Shown: positions 12,149 through 18,748 of the stretch, piece after piece | Layout of the letters: each line of letters begins with the position of its first letter | Position numbering within the stretch: the stretch's first letter is position 1 | Origin: Bacteroidales bacterium UBA4284 | GTDB lineage: Bacteria > Bacteroidota > Bacteroidia > Bacteroidales > UBA932 | Direction of reading: 5' to 3' | Assembly (NCBI GenBank): GCA_002395925.1 | Contig: DGVM01000191.1 | Location: forward strand, 1 to 18,748 | DNA length: 18,748 bases | Program-made: the position numbers and the translations under genes | Notes under the pieces: generated by a model | Database searches by the model: none | Seen by the model: only the letters and a program-made list of their open reading frames with translations | What the model was told of the DNA's origin: nothing

Positions 12149-14035
12149 TCAGCGCCCGAAATAGACAAGCAAGACAGAAATATCTGCCGGCGAAACTCCC
12201 GAGATACGGGAGGCCTGCGCAATGGTCCGGGGAGAGTATTTCTTGAATTTTTGCCGACACTCGATAGTCAAGCCAGATATTCTGTCAAAGTCAAAGCCTA
12301 CAGGTATCTCGAGATCTTCAAGACGACGCATCTTATCAACCAGAGCTCGTTCCCTGTCAATATATCCCCGGTATTTAAGGTTAATTTCGACGGCATCGGT
12401 TACATCTCGAGGTGGAATATCGTCGAAGCCAAAGCGCTGGAGTGTTCCACGTGGAACAAGAGACAGAATATCGGACAGAGCAAGCTCGGGCCGGGTTGCC
12501 ACGTCAGAAATCTTCTTAGACTCAGAAAGCGGTGCAGAACCACAGCTCTCGAGAAAAGCGTTCGCCGCTGCAGCGGTAAGATTATTTGAAACGCACAAAG
12601 AGTCTAGCCTCGCTACAGAATCGTATTTTTTCTTCATCAAATCGTAGCGCTCCTGGGAAGCGAGACCAAGCCGATACGAACGCTCGGTCAGACGAAGGTC
12701 GGCATTGTCTTGCCGCAGGAGAATACGAAACTCGGCACGCGACGTAAACATTCTATACGGTTCATCGACACCCTTTGTAATCAGATCGTCAATCAGGACT
12801 CCTATATAAGCCTCATCGCGCCTGAGAATAAACGGGGGCTGCGAATTAACGGAAAGATGGGCGTTGATTCCCGCCATGAGACCCTGCGCCGCCGCTTCTT
12901 CGTAACCGGTTGTTCCGTTGACCTGACCGGCAAGAAAGAGTCCCGGAACAACCCTCGACTCAAGAGACGAAGACAGCTGGGTCGGATCGAAGAAATCGTA
13001 TTCCACAGCATAGGCGGGACGGAACACCCTGACATGCTCCAGGCCATCAATGGCACGGAGAGCACGCATCTGAACTTCGAACGGAAGGGAACTCGAAAAG
13101 CCCTGCAGATAGAATTCGTTTGTCCCTCGTCCTTCCGGTTCAAGAAAGAGCTGATGCGAATCATTATCAGGAAAAACACGGAGTTTATCTTCGATGCTCG
13201 GACAGTAGCGGGGTCCGCGACCATGTATGATACCGGTAAACAGAGGCGAGTCCTGGAATCCTTCGCGAAGACGGGAATGAACCTCTTCGTTTGTGTGAAC
13301 GATGTAACAGTCCATCTGTTCTCGCCCGCCTTGGACTGCAGATGGTATATCCAGAAAGGAAAACCTTTCAGGACACCGGTCACCCTTTTGAACCGGCAAC
13401 CTGGACAAATCAACTGAGCTGATATCAATTCTCGGAGGAGTTCCTGTTTTCATCCTGTCGGCAGTTATCCCCATAGAGACCAATTCCTGGGTAATACCGT
13501 CCGAAGACTGTTCACCGATTCTTCCTCCGGTGAACTGCTTGCGCCCGACGAAAAGTTTACCGGCAAGGAAGGTTCCAGCAGTAAGAACAACGGCGCGAGA
13601 GTGAAAAATCAGACCGCCGGCAGTACGCACGCCGGCAATTTTTGAATTCTCAAAGAGAAAACCAGTTGCTAAATCTTCGTAAATAGTTAAGTTACAGGTA
13701 TTTAGAAGGATTTCGCGCCATTTCAGCGAAAATCGGATTTTATCGCACTGGGCGCGAGGGCTCCACATCGCCGGCCCTTTTGACTTGTTAAGCATGCGGA
13801 ACTGCAAGCTCGTGGCATCGGTAACAATTCCGGTACAACCTCCGAGTGCGTCGATCTCCCGCACGATTTGTCCTTTGGCAATTCCGCCGATAGCTGGATT
13901 GCAACTCATCTTGGCAAATGAGAGCACATCCATGCTGAGAAGCAGCACGGAGGAACCAAGCCTCGCTGCGGCAACCGCAGCCTCACAGCCGGCATGTCCA
14001 CCGCCGACAACTATGACATCGAAATTACTTTGCAA
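12149..14035 (-). CDS. mnmG: tRNA uridine-5-carboxymethylaminomethyl(34) synthesis enzyme MnmG (GidA)
   Basis: MnmG with MnmE modifies the wobble uridine of several tRNAs using FAD, NADH, glycine and methylene-tetrahydrofolate. The 628 residues are full length. They show the FAD-binding VVGGGHAGCEAA (9-20), CNPAIGGIAKGQIVREIDALG, MLNKSKGPAMWSPRAQCDK, KTGTPPRID, RGPRYCPSIEDK, the second FAD motif GQVNGTTGYEEAAAQGL, TSRAEFRILLRQDNADLRLT, and the C-terminal MnmE-contact helices ending VLLVYFGR. No ATG or GTG is available before FDVIVVGGG. The start is TTG at 14035-14033, preceded by GAGGA, and it overlaps the end of ybeY by 11 bases. Codons 526-531 carry a perfect parS palindrome, read as VPRGT. 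Confidence 0.97.
   Translation of the reverse strand: MQSNFDVIVVGGGHAGCEAAVAAARLGSSVLLLSMDVLSFAKMSCNPAIGGIAKGQIVREIDALGGCTGIVTDATSLQFRMLNKSKGPAMWSPRAQCDKIRFSLKWREILLNTCNLTIYEDLATGFLFENSKIAGVRTAGGLIFHSRAVVLTAGTFLAGKLFVGRKQFTGGRIGEQSSDGITQELVSMGITADRMKTGTPPRIDISSVDLSRLPVQKGDRCPERFSFLDIPSAVQGGREQMDCYIVHTNEEVHSRLREGFQDSPLFTGIIHGRGPRYCPSIEDKLRVFPDNDSHQLFLEPEGRGTNEFYLQGFSSSLPFEVQMRALRAIDGLEHVRVFRPAYAVEYDFFDPTQLSSSLESRVVPGLFLAGQVNGTTGYEEAAAQGLMAGINAHLSVNSQPPFILRRDEAYIGVLIDDLITKGVDEPYRMFTSRAEFRILLRQDNADLRLTERSYRLGLASQERYDLMKKKYDSVARLDSLCVSNNLTAAAANAFLESCGSAPLSESKKISDVATRPELALSDILSLVPRGTLQRFGFDDIPPRDVTDAVEINLKYRGYIDRERALVDKMRRLEDLEIPVGFDFDRISGLTIECRQKFKKYSPRTIAQASRISGVSPADISVLLVYFGR
12443..12458. other. 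Perfect parS-like palindrome inside mnmG
   Basis: TGTTCCACGTGGAACA is a perfect 16-base inverted repeat and an exact form of the bacterial parS site bound by ParB. It sits within codons 526-531 of mnmG, so the site is kept inside coding sequence. Together with the copy at 12124-12139 it forms a two-site cluster. Confidence 0.85.
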
Positions 14036-14450
14036 GGCTTTTCCTCAGTTCAAGGTAATAGTTCTCTTTGGAACGCATGGTCTTTATATCCTCTTCGCTG
14101 TGGTCGTCATAACCGATAAGATGAAGCAAGCCATGAACGATAACCCTGTGCAATTCTTCTTCAAACTCCGTCTTATAAAAAACCGAATTCTCCCTGACCG
14201 AATCAATGCTGATGAACAAATCTCCGGACACAACAGGTTTATCACTGTAATCGAATGTAATGATATCCGTAAAATAATCGTGGCCTAAATATTGAATATT
14301 GATATTCAAAAGGTAAGGATCGGAGCAGAAAATGACGTTGATGTCGCCGAGGCGGCAAATCTCGCTTTCCGCAACCATCTTAAGCCAGGAATTGTTGAAT
14401 CGCCTGTCTTTATACTGGAATTTGATGTCTTCAAAAAAATAACGCACCAT
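14025..14450 (-). CDS. ybeY: Endoribonuclease YbeY (rRNA maturation factor)
   Basis: YbeY is a zinc-dependent RNase needed for 16S rRNA 3'-end maturation and ribosome quality control. The 141-residue protein has INVIFCSDPYLLNINIQYLG (38-57), the TDIITFDY strand, SGDLFISID, and the metal motif VIVHGLLHLIGYDDHSEED with H106 and H110. The third ligand position is D116 rather than the usual His; as I recall, Asp is common there in Bacteroidetes. The start is ATG at 14448-14450; an in-frame TTG three codons earlier is less likely. An exact -7 element lies 26 bases upstream. The 3' end overlaps mnmG by 11 bases, implying coupled translation of two RNA-modifying or RNA-maturing enzymes. Base composition is noticeably AT-rich. 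Confidence 0.93.
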   Translation of the reverse strand: MVRYFFEDIKFQYKDRRFNNSWLKMVAESEICRLGDINVIFCSDPYLLNINIQYLGHDYFTDIITFDYSDKPVVSGDLFISIDSVRENSVFYKTEFEEELHRVIVHGLLHLIGYDDHSEEDIKTMRSKENYYLELRKSLAK

Positions 14451-14475
14451 AGGCTTCAAGAGGATAAAAACAGCG

Positions 14476-14483
14476 CAAATCTA
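14476..14483 (-). promoter_or_regulatory. -7 element for ybeY-mnmG
   Basis: On the minus strand TAGATTTG matches TAnnTTTG exactly and gives a leader of about 20 bases before the ybeY ATG at 14450. A TTG at consensus distance is not found. Confidence 0.45.
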
Positions 14484-14492
14484 CAACAAAAA

Positions 14493-14523
14493 TTGGAATT
14501 GAAATTAAATATTCATATCTTTA
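14493..14523 (+). promoter_or_regulatory. Candidate promoter for tonB
   Basis: TTG at 14493-14495, a 20-base spacer and TATCTTTA at 14516-14523 (seven of eight bases of the TAnnTTTG pattern counting the free positions) precede the tonB ATG at 14556. The region is shared back-to-back with the ybeY promoter. Confidence 0.45.
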
Positions 14524-14555
14524 CGACTTGAACGGACTAAAATTAGATACCAGAT

Positions 14556-15245
14556 ATGGAAGTTAAAAAATCACAGAAAGCCAGCTTGGAAAACAAACGA
14601 CTCCTGTTCGTAGAAATAGGATTCGTCATCGCCCTGCTGATCGTCCTTGCCGCTTTCGAATACAGCAGCAAGGAAAAGAAAGAGAGCACTCTTCTGGCCG
14701 AGAACACCGAAATTATTGAGGAAGAGATGATTCCAATCACTCAGGAAACCCCGCCGCCGCCACCCGAGATGGCCAAGATACCTGTACTCTCCGACCAGAT
14801 TGACATCATCGACGACGACATCAAAGTCAACGACAATATCCTCAACCTCGAAGACGATTCTTCCCTTGGTGTAGAAATCCAAGACTATGTAGAAGAGGTC
14901 AAGGAAGAGGTTGTGGAAGAGGAAACCATTCCTTTCCAGCTCGTTGAAGAGAAGCCCAAATTCCAGGGCGGCGATGCCAACGACTTCTCAAAATGGGTCA
15001 ACCAGCGTCTTGTTTATCCCGAGGTAGCAAAGGAGAACGGCGTTCAGGGTCGTGTCATGCTCCAGTTCACCGTTAAGACCGACGGCAGCGTATCCGACGT
15101 AAAAGTCCTCCGCGGCGTCGATCCTTCCCTGGACAAAGAAGCAGTCCGCGTTGTTTCCATGTCCCCCAAGTGGACCCCCGGCAAGCAGCGCGACCGCAAG
15201 GTTAAGGTTACATACACCTTCCCCGTTATCTTCCAGCTGAGATAA
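14556..15245 (+). CDS. tonB: TonB-family energy transducer
   Basis: TonB couples the inner-membrane proton motive force to outer-membrane transporters. The 229-residue protein has a short basic cytoplasmic tail, one transmembrane helix (~17-36, LFVEIGFVIALLIVLAAFEY), a proline run ETPPPPPEM, a strongly acidic periplasmic linker (~75-125, rich in Asp, Glu and Val), and a C-terminal TonB domain (~150-229) with QRLVYPEVAKENGVQGRVML, FTVKTDGSVSDVKVLRGVDP and the end VKVTYTFPVIFQLR. The length is normal for a Bacteroidetes TonB. No exbB or exbD is adjacent, so it is one of what are usually several TonB copies. It has a candidate promoter and a good terminator, and so is probably monocistronic. Confidence 0.92.
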   Translation: MEVKKSQKASLENKRLLFVEIGFVIALLIVLAAFEYSSKEKKESTLLAENTEIIEEEMIPITQETPPPPPEMAKIPVLSDQIDIIDDDIKVNDNILNLEDDSSLGVEIQDYVEEVKEEVVEEETIPFQLVEEKPKFQGGDANDFSKWVNQRLVYPEVAKENGVQGRVMLQFTVKTDGSVSDVKVLRGVDPSLDKEAVRVVSMSPKWTPGKQRDRKVKVTYTFPVIFQLR

Positions 15246-15263
15246 AATTATCCAACAAATATA

Positions 15264-15293
15264 AAAGGCTGTCCGCACGGATGGCCTTTTTTT
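15264..15293 (+). terminator. Rho-independent terminator after tonB, directly before hflX
   Basis: AAAGGCTGTCC pairs with GGATGGCCTTT (11 pairs, two of them G-U) around a GCAC loop, with seven T at 15287-15293. Only seven bases separate the T run from the hflX ATG at 15301. Confidence 0.82.
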
Positions 15294-15300
15294 GATTGAA

Positions 15301-16476
15301 ATGACAGAAGAAAAAGCAGTATTCGTAGGAATAATACGGCAGACTGACGACGAAAGGAGGGTAAAAGAGTATCTCGACGAACTCGAATTCCTTGCCGACA
15401 CGGCAGGATTCGTAGCAGACAAGCAGTTTATCCAGAAACTCGACCACCCTGAGCACTCCACCTACATCCGCAGCGGGAAACTGCAGGAGCTTGCCGACTA
15501 CTGCGAAGAAAACGAAATCAAATACGTTATTTTCGACGATGAGCTTTCTCCGATGCAGCAACGTAACATCGAGAAAATCATCAAGGTGGCTTCCGTCATA
15601 GACCGTACGAGCCTGATTCTGGAAATATTCTCCCAAAGGGCCAAGACCGCATATGCAAAGATGCAGGTCGATCTGGCACGCTACAATTACATGCTTCCCA
15701 GGCTCGCAGGAATGTGGACCCACCTCGAGAGACAAAGGGGAGGTATAGGCACGCGCGGAGGTATGGGTGAAAGCCAGATCGAAGTTGACCGTCGAATAGT
15801 AAGGGAAAGGATAGCCCGCCTGAAAGAACAGCTGAAGAAGGTGGACAAGCAGATGGCTACCCAAAGAAGCAACCGCGGCCAGATGGTACGTCTGTCCCTT
15901 GTTGGCTATACCAACGTAGGAAAAAGCACTCTGATGAATCTGCTGTCGAAATCCGATGTCTTTGCAGAAAACAAGTTGTTCGCAACTCTGGATACCACAG
16001 TAAGAAAAGTCGTTATAGAGAACGTACCATTCCTGCTCAGCGACACTGTAGGATTCATCAGAAAACTCCCCACACAGCTCATAGAAGCCTTCAAAAGCAC
16101 ACTCGACGAGGTAAGGGAGGCCGACATACTTATCCACGTCGTAGATATATCCGCACCGGATTTTGAGGAACAAATGGAGGTGGTACAGAAAACCCTTGCA
16201 GACATTGGAGCAGGAGACAAGCCGCAGTATGTCATATTCAATAAAATCGACAACTACGAATGTGTTCCCTACGACGAGTTTTCCATTAAGCCGAAAGGCA
16301 AGGAAAACCGCACACTCGACGAGCTTAAAGAGCAATGGATAGGAGAAAAGAAGATACCTTGCATCTTTATGTCCGCACTTAGCCGCGAGGGGCTTCCGAA
16401 ACTAAGGAACGACATCTACAAGATGGTCGCCGAGATACATGCAGGACGCTGGCCATTCAATAATTTCCTGTGGTAA
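15301..16476 (+). CDS. hflX: Ribosome-associated GTPase HflX
   Basis: HflX binds the 50S subunit and splits stalled or stressed ribosomes. The 391-residue protein has the N-terminal HflX domain (MTEEKAVFVGIIRQ to about 150), the family signature RGGIGTRGGMGESQIEVDRR, a helical linker (IARLKEQLKKVDKQM), and a G domain with G1 GYTNVGKST (202-210), a G2 region LDTTVRKV, G3 DTVGF (248-252), G4 NKID (314-317) and G5 in FMSALSREG. The ATG at 15301 is chosen over an in-frame TTG at 15292 that falls inside the terminator T run. No promoter can fit between that terminator and the ATG, so read-through or an upstream promoter with the hairpin in the leader is implied. The downstream membrane gene overlaps by seven bases. 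Confidence 0.96.
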   Translation: MTEEKAVFVGIIRQTDDERRVKEYLDELEFLADTAGFVADKQFIQKLDHPEHSTYIRSGKLQELADYCEENEIKYVIFDDELSPMQQRNIEKIIKVASVIDRTSLILEIFSQRAKTAYAKMQVDLARYNYMLPRLAGMWTHLERQRGGIGTRGGMGESQIEVDRRIVRERIARLKEQLKKVDKQMATQRSNRGQMVRLSLVGYTNVGKSTLMNLLSKSDVFAENKLFATLDTTVRKVVIENVPFLLSDTVGFIRKLPTQLIEAFKSTLDEVREADILIHVVDISAPDFEEQMEVVQKTLADIGAGDKPQYVIFNKIDNYECVPYDEFSIKPKGKENRTLDELKEQWIGEKKIPCIFMSALSREGLPKLRNDIYKMVAEIHAGRWPFNNFLW

Positions 16477-17078
16477 GAGAAGGTAAAATAAAGATTCTGA
16501 AAGTTATGCTGGCAGTGGCTCTTCTCGCTGTCAGCATAGGTATATATCTTATATTCAGGTCAGACCATATTATAGGCTTCAGACTTATAGACAAACTCGG
16601 CCTCTCAGGATTCCTGCATAATATAAGGAATCTTTTTGACGGCGTTCATCCCTCTAATTTCATAGTATATGCCCTTCCGGACGGTCTGTGGCTCATATCT
16701 TACATGATTCTTACAGAGACGCTGCTGCCGGAACATCCCACAAAAACCATCTGGGTCCTGGCTCTGCCGGCAAATGCAATAGTTTCGGAAATAGCACAAT
16801 ATTTTCATCTGCTGCCGGGAAACTTCGATATATGGGATATGGTATGCTACATCATTCCCACTATTTTCTATCTAATATTCAGTAAAGGACACGAATCAGC
16901 GGCAAAATATACTTTCGAAGAAGTAATGTCGGCGCCGCTTCTGCTGGTTACGTACCTGTTCATCGCAGGTTGTTCGGTAGAACAACTCAACATACCTTTC
17001 ATAATAACCTGCGCTATTTACGCCTCGTGTATGATGCTTATCAACTACACAATAAGTAAAAAGCTTTCCGTTAAGTAA
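16470..17078 (+). CDS. Integral membrane protein, VanZ-like
   Basis: The 202-residue protein has about six hydrophobic segments (~13-30, 65-87, 95-115, 122-138, 154-170, 174-195) and a basic first dozen residues. The stretch SEIAQYFHLLPGNFDIWDMVCYI (106-128, quoted here only for its E107, Q110, G117, D120 and D123 spacing) resembles the Glu-x-x-Gln, Gly-x-x-Asp-x-x-Asp pattern of VanZ-like proteins. The match is weak and no function follows from it. The start is uncertain: GTG at 16470, overlapping hflX by seven bases, keeps the positive N-terminus; ATG at 16506 would begin directly in the first helix. Overlap implies co-transcription with hflX. It is more AT-rich than hflX. A strong bidirectional terminator follows. 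Confidence 0.7.
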   Translation: MVREGKIKILKVMLAVALLAVSIGIYLIFRSDHIIGFRLIDKLGLSGFLHNIRNLFDGVHPSNFIVYALPDGLWLISYMILTETLLPEHPTKTIWVLALPANAIVSEIAQYFHLLPGNFDIWDMVCYIIPTIFYLIFSKGHESAAKYTFEEVMSAPLLLVTYLFIAGCSVEQLNIPFIITCAIYASCMMLINYTISKKLSVK

Positions 17079-17115
17079 GTTTATTCAGGGGCCCGCCGAA
17101 AACAGCGGGATAAAA

Positions 17116-17149
17116 AAAATACCGGCAAAATCTCTTCTGCCGGTATTTT
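17116..17149. terminator. Bidirectional terminator between the VanZ-like gene and the succinate dehydrogenase genes
   Basis: A perfect 12-base inverted repeat (AAAATACCGGCA with TGCCGGTATTTT) encloses a 10-base loop. It ends in T on the plus strand and, through the A8 run at 17112-17119, in T on the minus strand as well. It sits between two convergent transcription units and suits both. A smaller hairpin (CCCGC/GCGGG, 17092-17109) precedes it. Confidence 0.88.
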
Positions 17150-17169
17150 AATTATACAGTTGCTAAAAA

Positions 17170-17949
17170 CTAGTCAGAGAATTTAGCCTTGAGGAACTCC
17201 CTGTTGAGGCGGGCTATATGCGCCACGGTGATACCCTTGGGACATTCGAGCTCGCAGGCGCGAGTGTTGGTGCAGTTGCCGAAGCCAAGTTCGTCCATCT
17301 TTGCAACCATTGCCTTCGCGCGGCGCTTGGCCTCGGGACGGCCCTGGGGAAGGAGTGCAAGGGAACTTACGCGCGCAGCGACGAAGAGCATTGCAGAACC
17401 GTTCTTACAGGTAGCTACACAGGCGCCGCAACCTACGCATGCAGCCGCATCCATGCTTTCCTCGGCTTTGTCGTGAGGAATGAGAATATTGTTGGCATCC
17501 TGGGCGGATCCTGTACGGACGGAAATGAATCCTCCGGCCTGAAGAATCTTGTCGAAGGCCCTGCGATCGACCACAAGGTCCTTTATAACAGGGAAGGCAG
17601 CGCTTCTCCAAGGCTCTACGGTAATAGTAGCGCCATCTTTAAAGTGACGCATGAAAAGCTGGCAGGTAGTCACGTGGTCGTCCGGACCATGGGCACGCCC
17701 GTCGATATATAGGGAACAGGCACCGCATATACCTTCGCGGCAATCGTGGTCGAAAGAAACGGGACCGCTGCTCTGGCAGCCCCTTTCGACTGCCACGGGG
17801 TCGTTACCTTCGCGGATAAGCTGCTCATTGAGAATGTCAAGCATCTCAAGGAAAGAAGCATCTTCCTCGATACCAGAAATATGATAGGTCTCGAAGTGTC
17901 CTTTAGCCTTGGCGTTCTTCTGACGCCATATTTTTAAGTTGAATTCCAT
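17170..17949 (-). CDS. Succinate dehydrogenase/fumarate reductase iron-sulfur subunit
   Basis: This subunit passes electrons between the flavoprotein and the membrane quinone pool. The 259 residues contain the plant-ferredoxin [2Fe-2S] set C70, C75, C78 (CREGICGAC) and C96, and the C-terminal Cys clusters C171, C174, C177, C181 ([11 protein letters not shown]) and C226, C232, C236 (ending CELECPKGI) for the [4Fe-4S] and [3Fe-4S] centres. The domain order and length fit the type found in Bacteroidetes, where the complex is a menaquinol fumarate reductase or succinate dehydrogenase. Direction cannot be told from sequence, so I give no symbol. The start ATG is one base after the TAA of the flavoprotein gene, so the two are tightly co-transcribed. 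The bidirectional terminator follows its stop codon. Confidence 0.95.
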   Translation of the reverse strand: MEFNLKIWRQKNAKAKGHFETYHISGIEEDASFLEMLDILNEQLIREGNDPVAVERGCQSSGPVSFDHDCREGICGACSLYIDGRAHGPDDHVTTCQLFMRHFKDGATITVEPWRSAAFPVIKDLVVDRRAFDKILQAGGFISVRTGSAQDANNILIPHDKAEESMDAAACVGCGACVATCKNGSAMLFVAARVSSLALLPQGRPEAKRRAKAMVAKMDELGFGNCTNTRACELECPKGITVAHIARLNREFLKAKFSD

Positions 17950-17950
17950 A

Positions 17951-18748
17951 TTAGTCCTTATAATTTCTGGTAATAACCTTGATGTTTTCGTAAACGAGAG
18001 GTTCCTTATGAAGTTCGGGTTCTACGCCCTCTCCCTTGTATTCCCATGCAGCGACGTACATGTAATTGGCGTCGTCACGCTTGGCTTCGCCTTCTTCGGT
18101 CTGGCTTTCGACGCGGAAATGTCCGCCGCAGGACTCGTTGCGGTTGAGGGCATCGCGAGCCATGAGTTCTCCTATTTCAAAGAAATCTTCGAGCCTCAGA
18201 GCCTTCTCGAGTTCCTGGTTGAATTCGAACTGGCTTCCTGGAACGCATACGTTCTTGTAGAAGTCTTCGCGGAGTTCCTTTATGAGTTTCATAGCCTTCT
18301 GAAGGCCTTCCTTGTCGCGGGCCATACCCACATACTCCCACATGATGTGGCCGAGTTTCTTGTGTATGGAATCGACAGTTTCTTTACCTTTGATAGAAAG
18401 AAGCCTGTCGATACGGGCCTGTACTGCCTTTTCTGCCTCTATGAACTCGGGACGGTTGACGTCGGTCTTGGGTTCTGCGAACTTCTTGGAAAGATAATCG
18501 CCGATAGTGACGGGGACGATGAAATATCCGTCGGCAAGACCCTGCATAAGTGCGGAAGCACCGAGGCGGTTTCCGCCGTGATCGGAGAAGTTGGCCTCAC
18601 CTATTGCATACAGTCCGGGAATGGTGGTCTGCAGATCGTAATCGACCCATATACCTCCCATGGTATAATGAATTGCAGGATATATCATCATAGGCTCCTC
18701 CCAGGGAGATGATGCAGTAATCTTCTCATACATCTCGAAGAGGTTGCC
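17951..18748 (-). CDS. Succinate dehydrogenase/fumarate reductase flavoprotein subunit, C-terminal part (5' end outside window)
   Basis: About 265 C-terminal residues of a subunit usually near 640 long are present; the frame stays open to the window edge, with GNLFE preceding the first Met. [20 protein letters not shown] followed by [18 protein letters not shown] is the conserved FAD-domain segment that holds the substrate-binding Arg. The helical C-terminal domain ([20 protein letters not shown], then [20 protein letters not shown]) and the end ([22 protein letters not shown]) fit this family. It oxidises succinate or reduces fumarate with covalently bound FAD; the FAD-linking His lies in the missing part. 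It is the gene before the iron-sulfur subunit in the same operon. The cytochrome b subunit would be expected further upstream, outside the window. Confidence 0.95.
   Translation of the reverse strand, partial: GNLFEMYEKITASSPWEEPMMIYPAIHYTMGGIWVDYDLQTTIPGLYAIGEANFSDHGGNRLGASALMQGLADGYFIVPVTIGDYLSKKFAEPKTDVNRPEFIEAEKAVQARIDRLLSIKGKETVDSIHKKLGHIMWEYVGMARDKEGLQKAMKLIKELREDFYKNVCVPGSQFEFNQELEKALRLEDFFEIGELMARDALNRNESCGGHFRVESQTEEGEAKRDDANYMYVAAWEYKGEGVEPELHKEPLVYENIKVITRNYKD

Noticed and set aside
12710..13417. Plus-strand open frame of 235 codons opposite mnmG
   Set aside because: It is antisense to conserved mnmG motifs and has no plausible domain.
15247..16140. DnaA-box-like TTATCCA sequences (near 15248 and 16130) as part of an origin
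   Set aside because: There are only isolated partial matches inside or beside coding sequence, with no cluster and no AT-rich unwinding region; they do not support an oriC in this window even though the parS sites suggest one is not far away.
15226..16335. Minus-strand open frame of 369 codons opposite hflX
   Set aside because: It is antisense to a clear GTPase with all G motifs; its Phe-, Cys- and Val-rich text is what reversed hflX codons give.
17939..18712. Plus-strand open frame of 257 codons opposite the flavoprotein gene
   Set aside because: It lies antisense to the conserved flavoprotein and iron-sulfur coding sequence and shows no family pattern.

Overview
The window looks like chromosome from a Bacteroidota bacterium, most likely of the order Bacteroidales. 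Three things point there: promoters of the Bacteroidetes type (TTG, about 19-20 bases, TAnnTTTG) ahead of several genes; a lipoprotein pairing a DUF4988-like N-terminus with a Fibrobacter-type paralogous domain; and gene families typical of the group (DUF4923, LytS/LytTR pairs, short TonB). Base composition is moderate to GC-rich in most genes and clearly AT-rich in a few (ybeY, the membrane gene after hflX, the 3' end of the large lipoprotein gene). The window is almost entirely coding, has no tRNA, rRNA, insertion sequence or CRISPR that I can see, and reads as core housekeeping chromosome rather than an accessory island. No stretch over 300 bases lacks a gene.

Layout. 1-1920 is the C-terminal two thirds of DNA polymerase III alpha (dnaE, cut by the window edge). 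Facing it is a minus-strand unit of outer-membrane barrel protein, LytS-type histidine kinase and LytTR response regulator (4410 down to 1947), with a well-formed promoter at its head and a terminator over its last stop codon. Divergent from this is a ThiL-like protein that has lost the residues expected for catalysis, followed by a secreted DUF4923 protein and a strong terminator, then a large surface lipoprotein with its own promoter. From 11455 back to 7957 runs a tightly overlapped minus-strand operon: a dipeptide epimerase with a Tat-like lipoprotein signal, sufS, sufE, sufT and folK. It supplies sulfur for Fe-S cluster assembly alongside one folate-pathway step.

11523-14450 holds ruvA facing mnmG, with ybeY upstream of mnmG. 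Two copies of a 16-base parS-like palindrome lie here, one between ruvA and mnmG and one inside mnmG. They suggest that this locus is, or is near, the ParB-loaded centromere and therefore the origin-proximal part of the chromosome. Plus-strand tonB, hflX and a VanZ-like membrane gene follow, then a strong bidirectional hairpin. The window ends in the minus-strand succinate dehydrogenase/fumarate reductase genes (iron-sulfur subunit complete, flavoprotein subunit cut by the edge).

The observations most worth a second look are the parS pair, the ThiL pseudo-enzyme, the abrupt composition change at the C-terminus of the lipoprotein gene, and the terminator-like hairpin ending only seven bases before hflX. 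I saw no complete, clearly new multi-gene system.
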